A stretch of DNA of 64,000 bases, from contig OZ005694.1 of assembly GCA_963930775.1 (NCBI GenBank), forward strand, positions 124,001 to 188,000, read 5' to 3'. The notes under the pieces are model-generated. The model was not told the DNA's origin. It worked only from the letters and a program-made list of their open reading frames with translations, and searched no databases. The position numbers and the translations under genes were made by a program. The stretch comes from Cliona cf. orientalis. Taxonomy: Eukaryota; Porifera; Demospongiae; Clionaida; Clionaidae. Positions 47,501-60,100 of the stretch are shown in pieces (the stretch's first letter is position 1; each line of letters starts with the position of its first letter).

Positions 47501-47920
47501 AATTAGATAATAGTCACTCCGGCAGTGTCTATTCAGTGGACTGGACCACTGGATTGGACTGGAATACTGTACTCACCTCATGTTTGATCCCAAAAACCAA
47601 CTTGAATGGGCATTTTTATAGCCCTTAAATTCAGTTATGACCCTATAATTGTGCCAGTACGTACATGTACATGCAGTGGGCTTCCTAATTATATTGGGTC
47701 ACCAATTTTATTCAGCTTCAGCCTAGCATAGTCTATTTTAATCAATTAACTCGAACCAGTGAATTCTTCATGACTCTTCCTGTGCCGGTCACACCTGCCC
47801 TCTTCAATATCTACGGATTAATACTGCTTACTCCAGTCTAGGGGTCAACTCTTTGCTCCTGCACTTTTGTCACTTCATTTTTCACTAGCTACTGTAAACA
47901 ACTGTTGTCCACATCTGTAT
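44560..47920 (-). repeat. Paralogous unit 5, B-type segments
   Basis: 44560-46740 matches 22577-25100 without the MITE, and 46740-47920 matches 19020-20210. At 46740 the sequence passes from one B-type copy straight into another, which marks an old recombination junction between units. Confidence 0.8.
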
Positions 47921-49519
47921 CTATGCTAGAGCTAATAGAGTGATTGTGTCTTATCTAATAAACACTAGAAGCATATTAAATATTATGCTAGTATTCTTCC
48001 ATGGCCTTTGGAAAAACATAACATGAGGGAGGCATAAAATCTCAGCCATGCCTCTTGGCCATCTACATGTAGCTAAGCTGGAGATAGGGCTGCTTGACTA
48101 TTAGACCTATGCCCACTAAGTGCCTTGCATGACCATTTGACTGCATTTTGACCCCAGTTGGAGCTCTCAATGCAGCATATATGGGAGTGACCCTCCCCCC
48201 ACACCCCCTCGACTGATGCCAAAAAATATTTAAGTGGTTGGGCTACCACTGAGTGTGGACTAAGGCCTCTAAACATCGTTCCAGTCAACTTTAGCTGGGC
48301 CAGGAGAAGCATCTACAGGAAAGAACAAGGCTAGAATAGACTAAAAATCTATAACTATCTCTGCTTATGATATGCACTATGCTCTTATGACTGTTTAATC
48401 CTGTGTGACTCCCAAGGCTTCCATAGCGCTATGCATACAGTTATTGTGATTGCAGCACAACAGAATCACAAGAGAAAATCAATAATTGAGACAAAACTGA
48501 AGCTTCTCAATGACATTAGGAAAGAGATGGCAGTACTAGAATAGGATGAGACTATCAGTTCCATATACCATGACACATTACCTTTAAAACGAACTACAAA
48601 AGTTGAAGGAAAAAGTAGGGATGATAGTGCCAAAACGCTCACAAACATGAACTGTAGTGACAATAGCATACATCGATCCCTACGCTCGCTTTTTGAGTAG
48701 CTATATGGGATGCAGGAACCAACCCCTCACAAATCATAACTTATATAGAAATTTCCCCACATGCAGAATCAAAAGATTTAAAGAGTAGCACTAACATACT
48801 GAATCGGAAGTATCCACTTTCCCATATGGGAGTCAACATCAATACGTGCACAATATTAGAGAAAAGCAAGTGTAGGGATGTAGGGTGGATGTTATTATCT
48901 CTATAATTTTTTGTGTACTTTTTGGCATTGCTATAGGTGTTTATCATTCTTGACTTTGAATGTGTCTTTCCTCCCATGCCCTCATTATTTAACTAGCTAC
49001 GCACCTCCAGGCAGTCTACTACAGACTACAAAAAAAAGATAGCAATTAAAGCTAATGAAATAATTTGCAGTATCAAGAGTATATAATAGAGAGAGAGAGG
49101 GAGAGTGTACCTCCTACTCCAGTATAGTACAGTGTAACAGCTGTTAGGCAAGGTTGTGTGTCCTTTATAATCATATTCATGCGTGTGTGCGAAGCCATGC
49201 AGGGCGCTAGCATGCATACTACACTGCACTAGCATACAGCTTGTGTAAACTGTTGGATATGAATACCACAGCATATGAAGCCATGCCTAACAACCATGTC
49301 TTACAATAGACTACTCAATGAAACCGGCCGGGCTGGGGAGAGAATGTTTAGTGGTGTAAAATTAATCACCCACTGTTGTCTTGTGCGACCACATAAGAGT
49401 GTATGCACAAACATATGGACCCTTGAGATCAAACAAACTACAAACAATAGGGAATAACGAGTGCTAATTATTTGATTGTTTGTGCATTTCACACACACAC
49501 ACACACACTATTATGTGTG
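47918..49519 (-). repeat. Paralogous unit 5, C segment
   Basis: 48230-49519 matches 20680-21950. The 47918-48228 stretch is a separate insertion relative to unit 1. The acceptor plus SPGPAKVDWND-type exon is near 48265-48310 and the hydrophobic exon near 48620-48700, both with frame damage. Confidence 0.75.
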
Positions 49520-49953
49520 AGTACTGTACGGTGGCCCTGGAGGTCACGCGTCACGCCAGTAGCTATCACGTATCACTCCAGTATCCTCTCCTCCTACCGT
49601 CGTCACGTCACCGTCGTCCGTAACGCTGATGTCCGTACCGTTCAGTCTCCGTACCGTCGCCATTCCAGTCCGTAACGCTGATGTCCGTACCGTTCATTCT
49701 CCGTACCGTCGCCATTCCAGTACACATGACCGTGACCAGTCCTAGGGGTGTGGCTATCAAGTGTTCACCGCCACACCCCCCGCCCCCCGAGTATTATAGG
49801 GTGCGATGTGAGAGCTAAGGTCAACAAATAAATTATTTTATGATATTAAAAATCAACGAGTATGTTACCCTTGATCTGTTGCTGTGTTCTTATTGTCAGT
49901 GATAGATACCTCAGTGTGTTATAGGCTAATTTGTTCTCTCAAGCATTGAAGGG

Positions 49954-50146
49954 ATGATCCAGAAGTTGATAATGAATTTATTAACTGATAGTACCATCAG
50001 TACCAATGATATAGATGATAGTACGGACGCACCACCGTGTAATCCACACACTCCGTCATCTTGTTACGTTTTTGACCCTATGTCCCAAGAACAGGTCACC
50101 CTGGAAACTTCTATGATGCCACATTTATTAAGTATGGCGAAAAACC
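49954..50146 (+). CDS. Candidate first exon inside the 3.95-kb element
   Basis: ATG at 49954 opens a 64-codon frame, Ser/Thr/Asp-rich (STISTNDIDDSTDAPPCNPH), ending at a donor-like GTATGT. No family recognised and no following exon found before the internal inverted block. Possible remnant of the element's own gene or of captured host sequence. Confidence 0.3.
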
Positions 50147-50431
50147 GTATGTACTATAATATATCTTGACTGTATTATGAGCCATTTACATCTATGCTGT
50201 AAATGATTGAAAGAGCAACAACACACAATATACTCAAGAACGGGGACGAGGCTACACTCTGCTTCTTCAGGCTACGCGCGTATCGTACGCTACTGAGCCA
50301 TGGGGGTGTGGCGGTAAGCGTCGATAACCACACCCCTGGCTAGGACTGGTACATGGTCGTATTATTAGCATGTGTACTGGAATGGCGACGGTACGGAGAC
50401 TGAACGGTACGGACATCGGGAGTCTAGATTC

Positions 50432-50520
50432 AATGGAATGTGGAACGGTGGAATGGAATAGTGGAACGATGGAATGGAATAGTGGAATGGTGGAACGGTG
50501 GAATACTGGAATGGTGGATC
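50432..50520 (+). repeat. GGAATGGTGGAAC short tandem repeats
   Basis: Irregular array of GGAATGG, GTGGAA and ACGGTGG words. An inverted counterpart (CCATTCCAC and so on) lies at about 53256-53340 in the right terminal region of the same element. Confidence 0.85.
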
Positions 50521-50589
50521 GAGCTATTAACGACCCTGTACCGTTTTTACTCGTAGAAGTGGACCAATTGGGCATGCGCACTAGCAATT

Positions 50590-51420
50590 GACATTGAAAA
50601 AACATGGATGGTCTGCATGGATACCAGGCTACCTGTCACTGGACAATTATCGACATCTCTACAAGTGTGTGAAAAGGAGCCATGTATGTGTTGTTGTGTT
50701 ACGCATAGTAGGCATATTACATCAAAATTTTAGATTATCCCTTACACTTTCTTTGCTACATATAATAATAAAGGAGGCTTGAAGATACAATTTAGTCTTT
50801 GTTCCGTAAAATTTCATTGAGTGGTTGCGGAGATATGGCTGTTTTAATATTTCTAAACATCACAATTTTTCTGCCAGGCTTGTGTGTACTATTCCAATAG
50901 GGGAATGGCACGTAACATATTGATTGCTTTAGAGACCTATAACTCAAAAACTACACTACTGATTGACTCCAAACTTGAAATATAGCATGTAAGTACCTCC
51001 CTGCTTATTCTACTGATGAATTCAACATGCATTAATGAACAAAAAAAATTGGTGTGCATACCTGTTTGGCTGCTATTGTAGCTAATACTTCACTGCCTCA
51101 GAATTCCAGAAGCTGACTTCATGCATGATTTTTTGCAATTTCTTGTTTAGATGTCCACTCAAACACATACATAAACTCTCACAGTGGTACACACACATAT
51201 TCACACATGTACATGGACATTATGCACATATGAATATTGTTTTTTGAAGTGGAATCTATTCTTAAAGTGTAAGACAAGCCCCGAGTTCCTTAGAAGCAAT
51301 AAAGAGTTTAAAGTGCGTGCACTTTCTATGTAACGTATTTTTTGGCAGAAATAGTCTAGCTAGGGATAGTTTGAGCCAAAAATTTCATTTTTCATATTTT
51401 CAACGCATTTTCTCATATGT
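50590..51420. other. Interior of the 3.95-kb element, no gene
   Basis: No exon with splice support is seen in this stretch. Confidence 0.35.
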
Positions 51421-51933
51421 TAGGGTGTCCAACCCAAAAAGTAAAAGTATGCAAAACGAATTAATCTCAGTGCTTTCGAGTAGATCCACCCTAGGTATAA
51501 TAGAAACCACACCACAAATCAGCGAGGCCCCTGAAAACGTTTGCACAAACGCAATATTAAATCATAAGCGCATGTACAAAAAAGGCTACGTGACCAAAAT
51601 TATGCACACAGGGGCAGGAGCACTCAACTGAAAGATAAACTACTTTTGGAGGTTACTAAAGGTGTGTGCTAGACAGCACTGATTATTAATCCCTTAAAGT
51701 AGCCTGTAGAAGCGATGTACATTACAGTTGTTGCCCTTGCGTACATAATAATTATTTTGGTCACGTACCGTTTTTAATACTTGCGCTTATGATTTAATAT
51801 TGCATTTTCGCAAACTTTTTCAAGGGTTTCGCCGATTTGCGGTGTGGTTTCTATCTTATCTAGAGTGGACCTGACTGAAAATACTGTGATGGATTAGTTC
51901 TGCATATTTTCACTTTTTCGGTTGGACACCCTA
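51421..51933. mobile_element. TAGGGTGTCCAACC MITE nested in the 3.95-kb element
   Basis: Starts TAGGGTGTCCAACCCAAAAA and ends with its inverted form; the imperfect inverted repeat extends about 190 bases from each end. CATATGT flanks both sides (51414-51420 and 51934-51940). Ends and duplication length are compatible with a hAT-type MITE. The 104-codon frame at 51317-51631 crosses the boundary and is not a gene. Confidence 0.8.
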
Positions 51934-51940
51934 CATATGT

Positions 51941-53170
51941 ACACATGCTATTTTACACAAAGTAAAATGCTGATTGAGCTCTTTTCGACTGAACACTTCA
52001 AAAATGGTTGAAACTACTGAAAAATTTGAAATCAGCACCTTGAAGTACCCCTAGAAGCATAAAATGCCCTAGAGAAATGAGCAGCATGGAGCAAGTTGAA
52101 GTTATCCATTAGCAATATTTGTGTGCCACAGTAGTTAAGTATGTGGTATTTATGGAGTTTTCCTGAAGCCCTGCAATGCCGGAAGTGGTTACAACCCAAC
52201 ACTTTGGATACTGCAGTGTAGTGCTATCTTTGCTGAAGCCTGTGGTGCAAGTTTGGTGTTCGTAGCACATTGTAGTGAGTAGTTATGATCCCTGAAACTT
52301 CGTAATATTTAAATGTGTGCAGGTTTTTTATAGGCATTTTTTGGGATTCTGATATGCCTACGCATAGCTATAGCTATCTAACTGGCAGACAAATTATTCT
52401 CAGTGGAGTATCATATCAACCCCTGGCACACACCTAGTCTGTGATACCTAGCTACTGAAGCATTAATTGACTCATCAGCCATCATTGGACCCTGGCTGAA
52501 GGAGGAACGAAGAGGACCACATTCAGGGAGATTGAAGTATGCAATACAGTGGAGAATTATGCACACCCATACACATCATAGTTACTGTAGTCAATCACGG
52601 TACTGTCAATACACTCACAATGTCATAAATTATTAGGACTCTTGACGGTAGTGAATATTAACAATCCTTTTGAAACAACAATGTATTATATCAAATACAA
52701 TACAAAAGTGGTACTATATTATGCTTAAACTTTAATATGAATATTTGATTGATTGACTACGGTATCCAGCTGAGTGCCACAGTTGACATGATCGTCACCC
52801 GGGGAGCTAGTATTATGATAACTTATCGGCAAGTCGGCAAGTTTTACCAAACAGTTAAGTTGTCCGAAAAGAATCTTCGTTTATAATATTCATAACTTAT
52901 CCATTCAATAAATGTAAGAGGTACCGTGACTAATAGAACTACCCAGGCCTTGGTCCCAGGCAGTGCCAGGGATATAGCATTCAAGGCCATAATATTATGG
53001 CATGGCAACAGGCTGAGCAACAAATTAAATAGGCACCAAGCTACCTGGGCATTCTGTCTGTGCTGGAAGTAGCAGTATAATATATACTATCTAGATCTAT
53101 AGCTAGACTATCAGCATGTGCCCTATGGCTTTTGCCTCTCCGTCTTTCTCCGAGTCTACATCCCTGGCCT
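51941..53170. other. Interior of the 3.95-kb element, no gene
   Basis: No recognisable transposase exon is visible; the sequence is ordinary AT-rich DNA. Confidence 0.35.
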
Positions 53171-53485
53171 ATTCTTCTCTCGCCTTTCGGAAGCTAAGCC
53201 GAATAGTGCGCACGCGCGAATAAGTGGTGTGGTACAGGGTCGTTAGTCATAGTTGCCCATTCCACTATTCCACCGTTCCACCATTCCACTATTCCATTCC
53301 ACCGTTCCACTGTTCCATTCCACCGTTCCACGTTCCATTGAATCTAGATACCCACGGACATCAGCGTTACGGACGAATTCGTTACGGACGGCGGTGACGT
53401 GACGACGGTAGGAGGAGAGGATACTGGAGTGATACGTGATAGCCACTGGCGTGACGCGTGACCTCCAGGGCCACCGTAGTACTGT

Positions 53486-55660
53486 ACTTGGACTATCAAC
53501 AGATCACTAAAGCTAATACACTTGTTTGTACATGTGAAACACAAACACACCACAATTCACCACATTTCCTAATACAGTATAGCTACAATATCAGCACATT
53601 TGAAGTCTCTAGCACATGCACATATTCATGTAGTATTCATGGAGACACAGCCAAAAATATACCTGGGTCACTAGGAGTAGGTTTTGCAATGAAATATTGC
53701 TATATATGTTGAAAACAAAAGTTATCACTTAAATATGTGGCCCAGCCCATATCAATTATCTAAATAACAGCCTAAATGCTTGAACTAGAGTAGCAGCCAA
53801 AATTTAATTTTTGAGAGAGAAGACTAACCTCATCAGGCACAGTAGAAGGCAAAAAAAGGTGACATTTCCATCCAGTACTACTAATCAAATGGTGTGATGG
53901 GTGTAGCTCACTCCCCCTCATAATCACTGACTCATCATACTAGCCTAGGCTTAAAATTAATGACTACTATTTTAACCTAGAAAGAATTAAATGCCGAGTA
54001 CTTTGTATCTAAGGAATAAACGAGAACTATCTAGCACTGTATATGCTCACATACAAGCATGTGCTTCGATTTCATTCATGGCTCTTAAAACCTGGCTTCA
54101 AAATGAAACTGGCATTAACTGTGGCTTCAACACTAGTCATTACTTATACACATCCATCCCAGTTAGCTACATGTTTCGCAATTGTCTTGTTAGTCCATGA
54201 CCCACCTCTGAGTCTCATTATCAGCCTACCATAATATTATTGTTATGTATATAGCTGATAAGTTTGGTTGCTAGGCAATGGCCAACAATTTACAATGACT
54301 GCTATTAATAAATTTTTTGTGAGTAGCTGTGAAGGCACTAGCTAATCTAGATTTATAATCCTTGCACTTTCTCATGCAGGCCCAGCCCAGTGAATTCTGT
54401 TTCTCATGGGCAAGCGAATTAAAAATTCAGGTAGCTACCCCAAGTATCCCTGGGAAATGTACTTATTCTCATGACTAGGATCAACATTAATGTTGAACTG
54501 CTATCCCCAATAATTAAGATCTTATAAAGATTAAGTTTTCAACTAGCTATAACATTAGTAGCATGATTAGGGACTCAGTATGTCACTAGGACTACCACAG
54601 TGTTAACTGTGTCTCAAATTTTGTTCTATACAAGCTCTATTTGTGACGGAGAACTTGATTTCATGTTGATAAAATAGTGTCTAATAAAATACGCATTACT
54701 TTGATATGTGGTGCACATGTTGGTAGCAAATAATTCACATTAACTTTTGAGTGAATACTATGATATATGCATGCATGCTGATGGCACATACATACATACA
54801 TGTTGCAGCTCTGTGTGGTTGTAGTTATCAACTTTATTTTTTTTTTATTATTGATTTTTCAACTAGGCTCATGATGGTACGTAGCTGTAGGCACACAATA
54901 GTAATGTACACATAAATCAGTCACAAACGCATGTATTTAAATATGATAATGTCATCTATGCATGTACACCCACAAAAACACTCTGACTGAGACTTTCAAT
55001 TCAACAGATATGGAAACGTAAACATAAGATCTACGAGAATGAATTGGTGCTAATTTACAAAACATTATGCTAGGTTTACAAATCATATAGTTATGTCAGC
55101 TAGCTATGGAGGAATTAACTCAAAACAGGCTATTTATAGGAAGAGCACAAAGACAGGGCTGGTGACAGATGACCTAGTATATTGATCACAAAACAAAGTC
55201 CGTTTACAATTAGTGGAGTGGGATTGATGACATACACAATGGGCTGCTTCATGGCCAGAGTGGAGTTGTGACTGTCAACTCTTATTGCCTTTCAGGTTGT
55301 AAAATTTTGAGCAGCTAGGAAGCCAGAGAGATAATGAGAGGTAGTTGCCATGGCTACAGTAGGTATTCAGATGAGGAATGGATGATGAGCAATATCTATT
55401 TCATATCATGTTCAAAGCTGCTGAGTACGCAGGCAGCTCAAATCAAAGCATCCACATCAGACTACGTAGTTCAAAGCCAACCACTAAATGTACACATTGG
55501 ACAAATAATGGTGTATCAATTCAACTTTAGCAATAGTATATAGAGCTGTAAACACAGTTACTAGAAGTGTTGGAATTAAAACATGAAATACTCACAGCAT
55601 GAAAATTCAAAAGCATGTGTCAAAGGTGCAATTGATAAATGTTTTGGCCTAATTGCACCT
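53486..55660 (-). repeat. Paralogous unit 6, B segment
   Basis: Matches 22600-25350 and 44830-46740. It lacks the AACCCTCGGCGC element, giving an empty site near 54690. No intact exon. Confidence 0.8.
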
Positions 55661-55724
55661 TGTCACTAGGGCTTTAACCAGTGATGCTGGCATAGTATAA
55701 CCAGTAAGTTTCCCACCGAAAGGT

Positions 55725-55811
55725 TCTGGTGCATGGTAGTAGGCTCAAATCTCGCGGTAGACGCTGACTTTCATTCTCTCTCTTCTAACCACTCGGCCAC
55801 CACTGTCATCA
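55725..55811 (-). ncRNA. tRNA-Ser-like SINE head
   Basis: On the minus strand, TGGCCGAGTGGTTAGA (55785-55800) matches the tRNA A box, in the form usual for tRNA-Ser. About 40 bases further, GAGATTTGAGCC (about 55742-55753) resembles a degenerate B box. There is no proper acceptor stem, so this is more likely the head of a tRNA-derived SINE than a working tRNA. A possible tail runs to about 55660. Confidence 0.45.
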
Positions 55812-55879
55812 CTGATGGATGTCATTTTATGCACATGACTGAGAATGTGAGATTAATTGATTCCTAACTGAATTGGAGA

Positions 55880-56120
55880 CAGCCCTAAGTAGCCATTTGA
55901 AACCGTGCCTCAAATCTTATACAACCATCAGTTCTGTATGTTTTCTTGTAATTTTAATACTACAACCTAACTACCAATTTGGCAAACAGTGATGCATGGT
56001 TCTGTCAAGCGAGCTAGCATGTGGAGGTCAATGGCTGAAGAGTGTTTCTATCGTACATTTCAGTAGCTCTACTTGGCTCTGAGTATAGATGCACTGTTGG
56101 TAGATATAAACCACCTTTAT
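55880..56120. repeat. Duplicate of 58340-58580
   Basis: Both contain ATACAACCAT, GATGCATGGTTCTGTCAAGC and GATGCACTGTTGG in order. The TIR element at 56121 interrupts this copy at its right end; 58580 gives the uninterrupted version. Confidence 0.8.
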
Positions 56121-56744
56121 TAGCCCGCGCGCATGCGCAAGGGGTAGTCGTGTCGTCGTTGTTGTCGTTGTTAGCACAATAATCGCCATATCTCGAGATA
56201 TAGGTATCTAAGCGACTCGTAAGCACAACAAATCAATCGAATTCGGCGAAAAACTGGCTTCAGTTTGCGTAAAATCGAGGGATACGGTCCACGAGCGTCA
56301 CAAATAGTGCCTTTTGTTGGCCACCGTAGCCACGCTTATCAGCAGTGCCCATCAATGCATGATGCATGCCCATAGTGCTTTCTGCTCATGCGCACAACTA
56401 ACACGCGTATGACTGGTGAAGATCGTCGATGTTCTAAATAATGCTCGTGACGTCTATAGTGACTGAAATCTGAAGCCCCATGGAACCAATCACTATGTAA
56501 GATAGCTATACCATTATCACAACAAAATGTAGGTACACTGAAGTTCATGTCTTCCTAGTCCGGGCTAGGTCTGGGTGCAGAGAGCGCTGTTTCATGTGGG
56601 CCAGTGTCACCGGGACAACCGTAGTAAGCAGCATAATTTTCCATTATTTCTCTCAAGTTCACAAAATTAAAGCCATGCACCAAAAGTAAATCTATACATT
56701 GCGCAATGTGCGCGCGGGGTATGTGCTCTACAGAGCTCTAGTTG
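56121..56744. mobile_element. GCCCGCGCGC TIR element, second copy
   Basis: Starts TTAGCCCGCGCGCATGCGCA and has inner right end GCGCGCGGGGTA (about 56710-56721), then the same CTCTACAGAGCTCTAGTTG tail as 4471-4880. The empty site at about 58577 sets both limits; TTA on both sides may be a 3-base target duplication. It contains GTCGTTGTTGTCGTTG repeats. Confidence 0.8.
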
Positions 56745-56983
56745 TTAATTCATTCCAACATTGACAGCTAATAAGAACATGAATACCGTACTTCATCTAA
56801 TACTACGCATGAAAAAAATATAATTTTAATTTTGAACAATGCGTGTTTTTCTGGTAAAGGTCGTAAATCGCTCCATATATAAGAATTTGTAAAATACTAA
56901 TTTATTATGTTAAATTGGATCATGCGTTGCATTCTATTAAATGACGTTTAAATGTTACATTTAAGCTCGGAGGCCTAGGAATG

Positions 56984-57090
56984 GGCATGCGCAGCATGCA
57001 TGGTTACATCATCAGGTAGCAGCATGCATTGAGCATGCTCAGTACAAAAGGCGGGGCGCCGGCCCGCGCAAGATCGACCCCTATAAGACA
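56984..57090 (+). promoter_or_regulatory. Promoter region with NRF1-like site and TATA
   Basis: GGGCATGCGCAGC at 56986 matches the NRF1 half-palindrome type; a CpG-rich block (GGCGGGGCGCCGGCCCGCGC) lies at about 57051-57070, and TATAAG at 57082 is 60 bases before ATG 57142. Confidence 0.5.
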
Positions 57091-57141
57091 GTGCTGTGCA
57101 AGATAACAGTCAGAAATTAAAGAAGAGCAAACGAAGCAGCA

Positions 57142-60100
57142 ATGGAGCAGACCGGGGGACCAGCGCCACCACCGCTCATCAGTGACAGGCCGGGCACGTC
57201 GGCAGTAACGCTGACCGCAGCTGTTCCAGCCCCCGTCGAGCCAGAGACGGCCGCAGCCTCTGCAAGCACAAGCACGACACTCGGGCTTGCCCAATTTCAG
57301 CAGATGCTGGTGGATGCTATGCGGGACCCCACTATCCGAGCCACCGTTCTTCCAGGGACATCCACACCCGCTACCAGTGGACCATGTGAGTTCACTTTGA
57401 TGCATATCGCTATTAAAAAATTCTTTCTACACTTCAGTATGGTATCTGTTAAGCTTGAGTTTGAGCGGGAAACACCTAGGATGGGTTTCCCACGAGAATC
57501 AAATTCTCTCAAGAGTTAAACACCTAGGATTGGTTCCCATAAATCTAGAGCTATGCATAAAGTTATTGTGATTGCAGCACAAAAGGATCATAAGAGAAAA
57601 TCAGGGATTGAGAGAAAACTGAAGCTTCATAGTGATATTAGGAAAGAGATGGCAGTACTAGAATAGGATGAGACTAGCAGTTACCATAATATTGTACCAT
57701 GACACATTGCCTTTAATGCTCGCTTTTTGAGTAGTTACATGGGGCTCAGAAACCAATTCATACATATGAATTTCTCCCACAGGCAGAGTCAAAAAGACTC
57801 AAAGAATAGCACTGACATACTGAATCGGAAGTATCCACTTTCCCATATGGGAGTCAATATCAATGATAATACGCGTGCATAGTACTAGAGAAAAGCAAGT
57901 GTAAGGATGTAGAGTGGACGTCGTTATCCCCATAAAACTTGTTTGTGTACCTTTTGGCATTGCTATAGGTGTTTATCATTCTTGACTTTGAAGGTGTCTT
58001 TCCTGATTATATAGCTAGCTACCCACCTCCAGGCAGTCTACTACAGATTATATTCTTACAAAAGAAACAACAGTGAATAAAGATAAAATAGAAATTAAAG
58101 CTAAACTATAAATGTGCAGTATAAATTGCACCACGATATTTGAGTAAAATGAATTTCTAATTGTAAACCATACCAGTGTATAGGCTTACACAAACAACTC
58201 ATTTATGTGATTATTATGTGTGGCATTTGCTGTTAATATTATTATGACACTTTTTCTATAGCGACAAATTAATGCATCTAATCGATCAAGTTTTACTATA
58301 CCTGTTTATTTTCCATACTGATAAAATTAATTTATGGTATGAAACCATGCCTCAAATCTTATACAACCATTTGGCTCATGGAAATCTTGCTGTGAGTTTT
58401 CTTGCAATTGTAATACTACAACCTAAGTACCAACTTGGCAAACACTGATGCATGGTTCTGTCAAGCAAGCTCGCATGTGGAGGTCGATGGCTGAAGGGTG
58501 TTTGTATCGTACATTTCAGTAGCTCTACTTGACTCTGATTATGATAGATGCACTGTTGGCAGATATAAATAACCTTTTTTGTTAATTCACTCGAACACTG
58601 ACCTCCTGTGTGAGACAGGCACAGTCGCTAATAAGAGCAAGGATATGTATCACTTGTTTGCAAGCTACAATGGTGAAGCCAGCAGCAAATTGTACACTTT
58701 GTACTCACTAATTGTAACTCTGTTATTATCCTGAGGATGCCCCTTGATATTACCGTAGAATCCCGTAATTATGCTCCCCCCTGCCCATAAGCCCCCCTAC
58801 ACTCTGTTCTTGCATATACACGTAGTTAGTTTTGTCTCGTGTATAAGCCCTCCCTCTCTCTGATCATAAAATGTAGATATTAGAGTCCATAAGAATAAAA
58901 ACAGTAGCTACAGTTGATAAGCTAGCCAGTTATTTGTGAATTGCTCCAAGAAAAGGAACCTTTGGACATTTTCCAATAATAGCTGAAATGTGAAAAAATC
59001 ACCTTTTCCTCAATTTTCTACTTTTTAAAAATTGAAAATTCTGACTCATTTTGATAATATAATATGTTTATATATTTGTATCAAGTAAAATGTAGCTATG
59101 GGCACAATTAATTGCTCCTATATAACTTAATACAAAATTTAATAAAAAACGCTAATTTCAGAAAACTGCTCTATGTACCCGAGTGAATAAAAATGGTCAT
59201 AACTCCACTTGCACCATTGTACTCAAGATCAGGGTTGCATACAGAGGGGGGGGGGCGCATTGGGATCCCCCCCCCCCTCCCCAGCTTGAGTTCCCCCCAC
59301 CCCCAGAATTCCATATATAATAAAATGTAATAATATGTATACAGCACAAATAATATGATTACATACAAGCAAAAAGAAATCGTTTGTTATCACAGCATAA
59401 TTATGTTATTTATTTACTAGTATATACGTATGGCAGCGGCGCATATACATACGTAAGTCATCCGTGAGATCGCCCCTCCCGCCCCCCTACCTCCCCCCCA
59501 GAAAAAAATCTTGTATGCAACCCTGAAGATAGACAGAGCTATCTATTACACAGAAATGTAAGGATCCCATGTATAAATCCGTAATGGTCATCTCATAAGC
59601 CCCATCACCACTTTTGCCCAACGCTAGCATACACAAAGGGGAGGGGGGATGTAATCACGGGATTTTATGGCATTATTAGTTAATAACTTACCCACAAGCC
59701 CACCGAAGAACATAACCTGCAGTATCATCATTGAGCTTGGCATTCTTTATCAGCCACTGCACCACTTCAAGATGGTTCTTACTGGAGTGGAGAGAATACA
59801 CGTACATAATTGAATGCAATTATGTACAATTTAATTAGTTGCGTAATAATTTGAAAGACCAAACTAAGGGGGCTTGTCCATAATCCTCGTGGAAACTTAA
59901 CGTCATGATAACATTGGGGGAGGGGGGGGGGGGGGTCCATGATGTTTTACAACTACATTATCAGCAGATTTTAGCTTTAATTGTGATTATGCATTCTTGT
60001 GGTTGAACAAGTCTAGACACACCTCCAGCAGTATCAAAATTTGCATTTTTGTGACAGCTGTATCAAGCACTACCTAGCTACAAGCATGCATGTATAGCTA

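Larger units (their letters stand above)
49528..53477. mobile_element. 3.95-kb DNA transposon with 8-bp target duplication
   Basis: Ends ACGGTGGCCCTGGAGGTCAC at 49528 and its inverted copy at 53477; inverted identity continues for about 110 bases. AGTACTGT flanks both ends (49520-49527 and 53478-53485). The paralogous site at about 22595-22625 shows the uninterrupted target. Long TIRs and 8-bp duplications occur in Mutator-like and a few other superfamilies; no transposase domain is recognisable, so the class is open. An internal inverted block (50280-50590) repeats part of each terminal region, so this may be a composite of two insertions. Confidence 0.8.

Noticed and set aside
51317-51631. 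104-codon plus ORF
   Set aside because: Crosses the boundary of the TAGGGTG MITE and overlaps its inverted repeat.
55725-55811. Functional tRNA-Ser gene
   Set aside because: Acceptor stem does not pair and the B box is degenerate; kept only as a SINE head.
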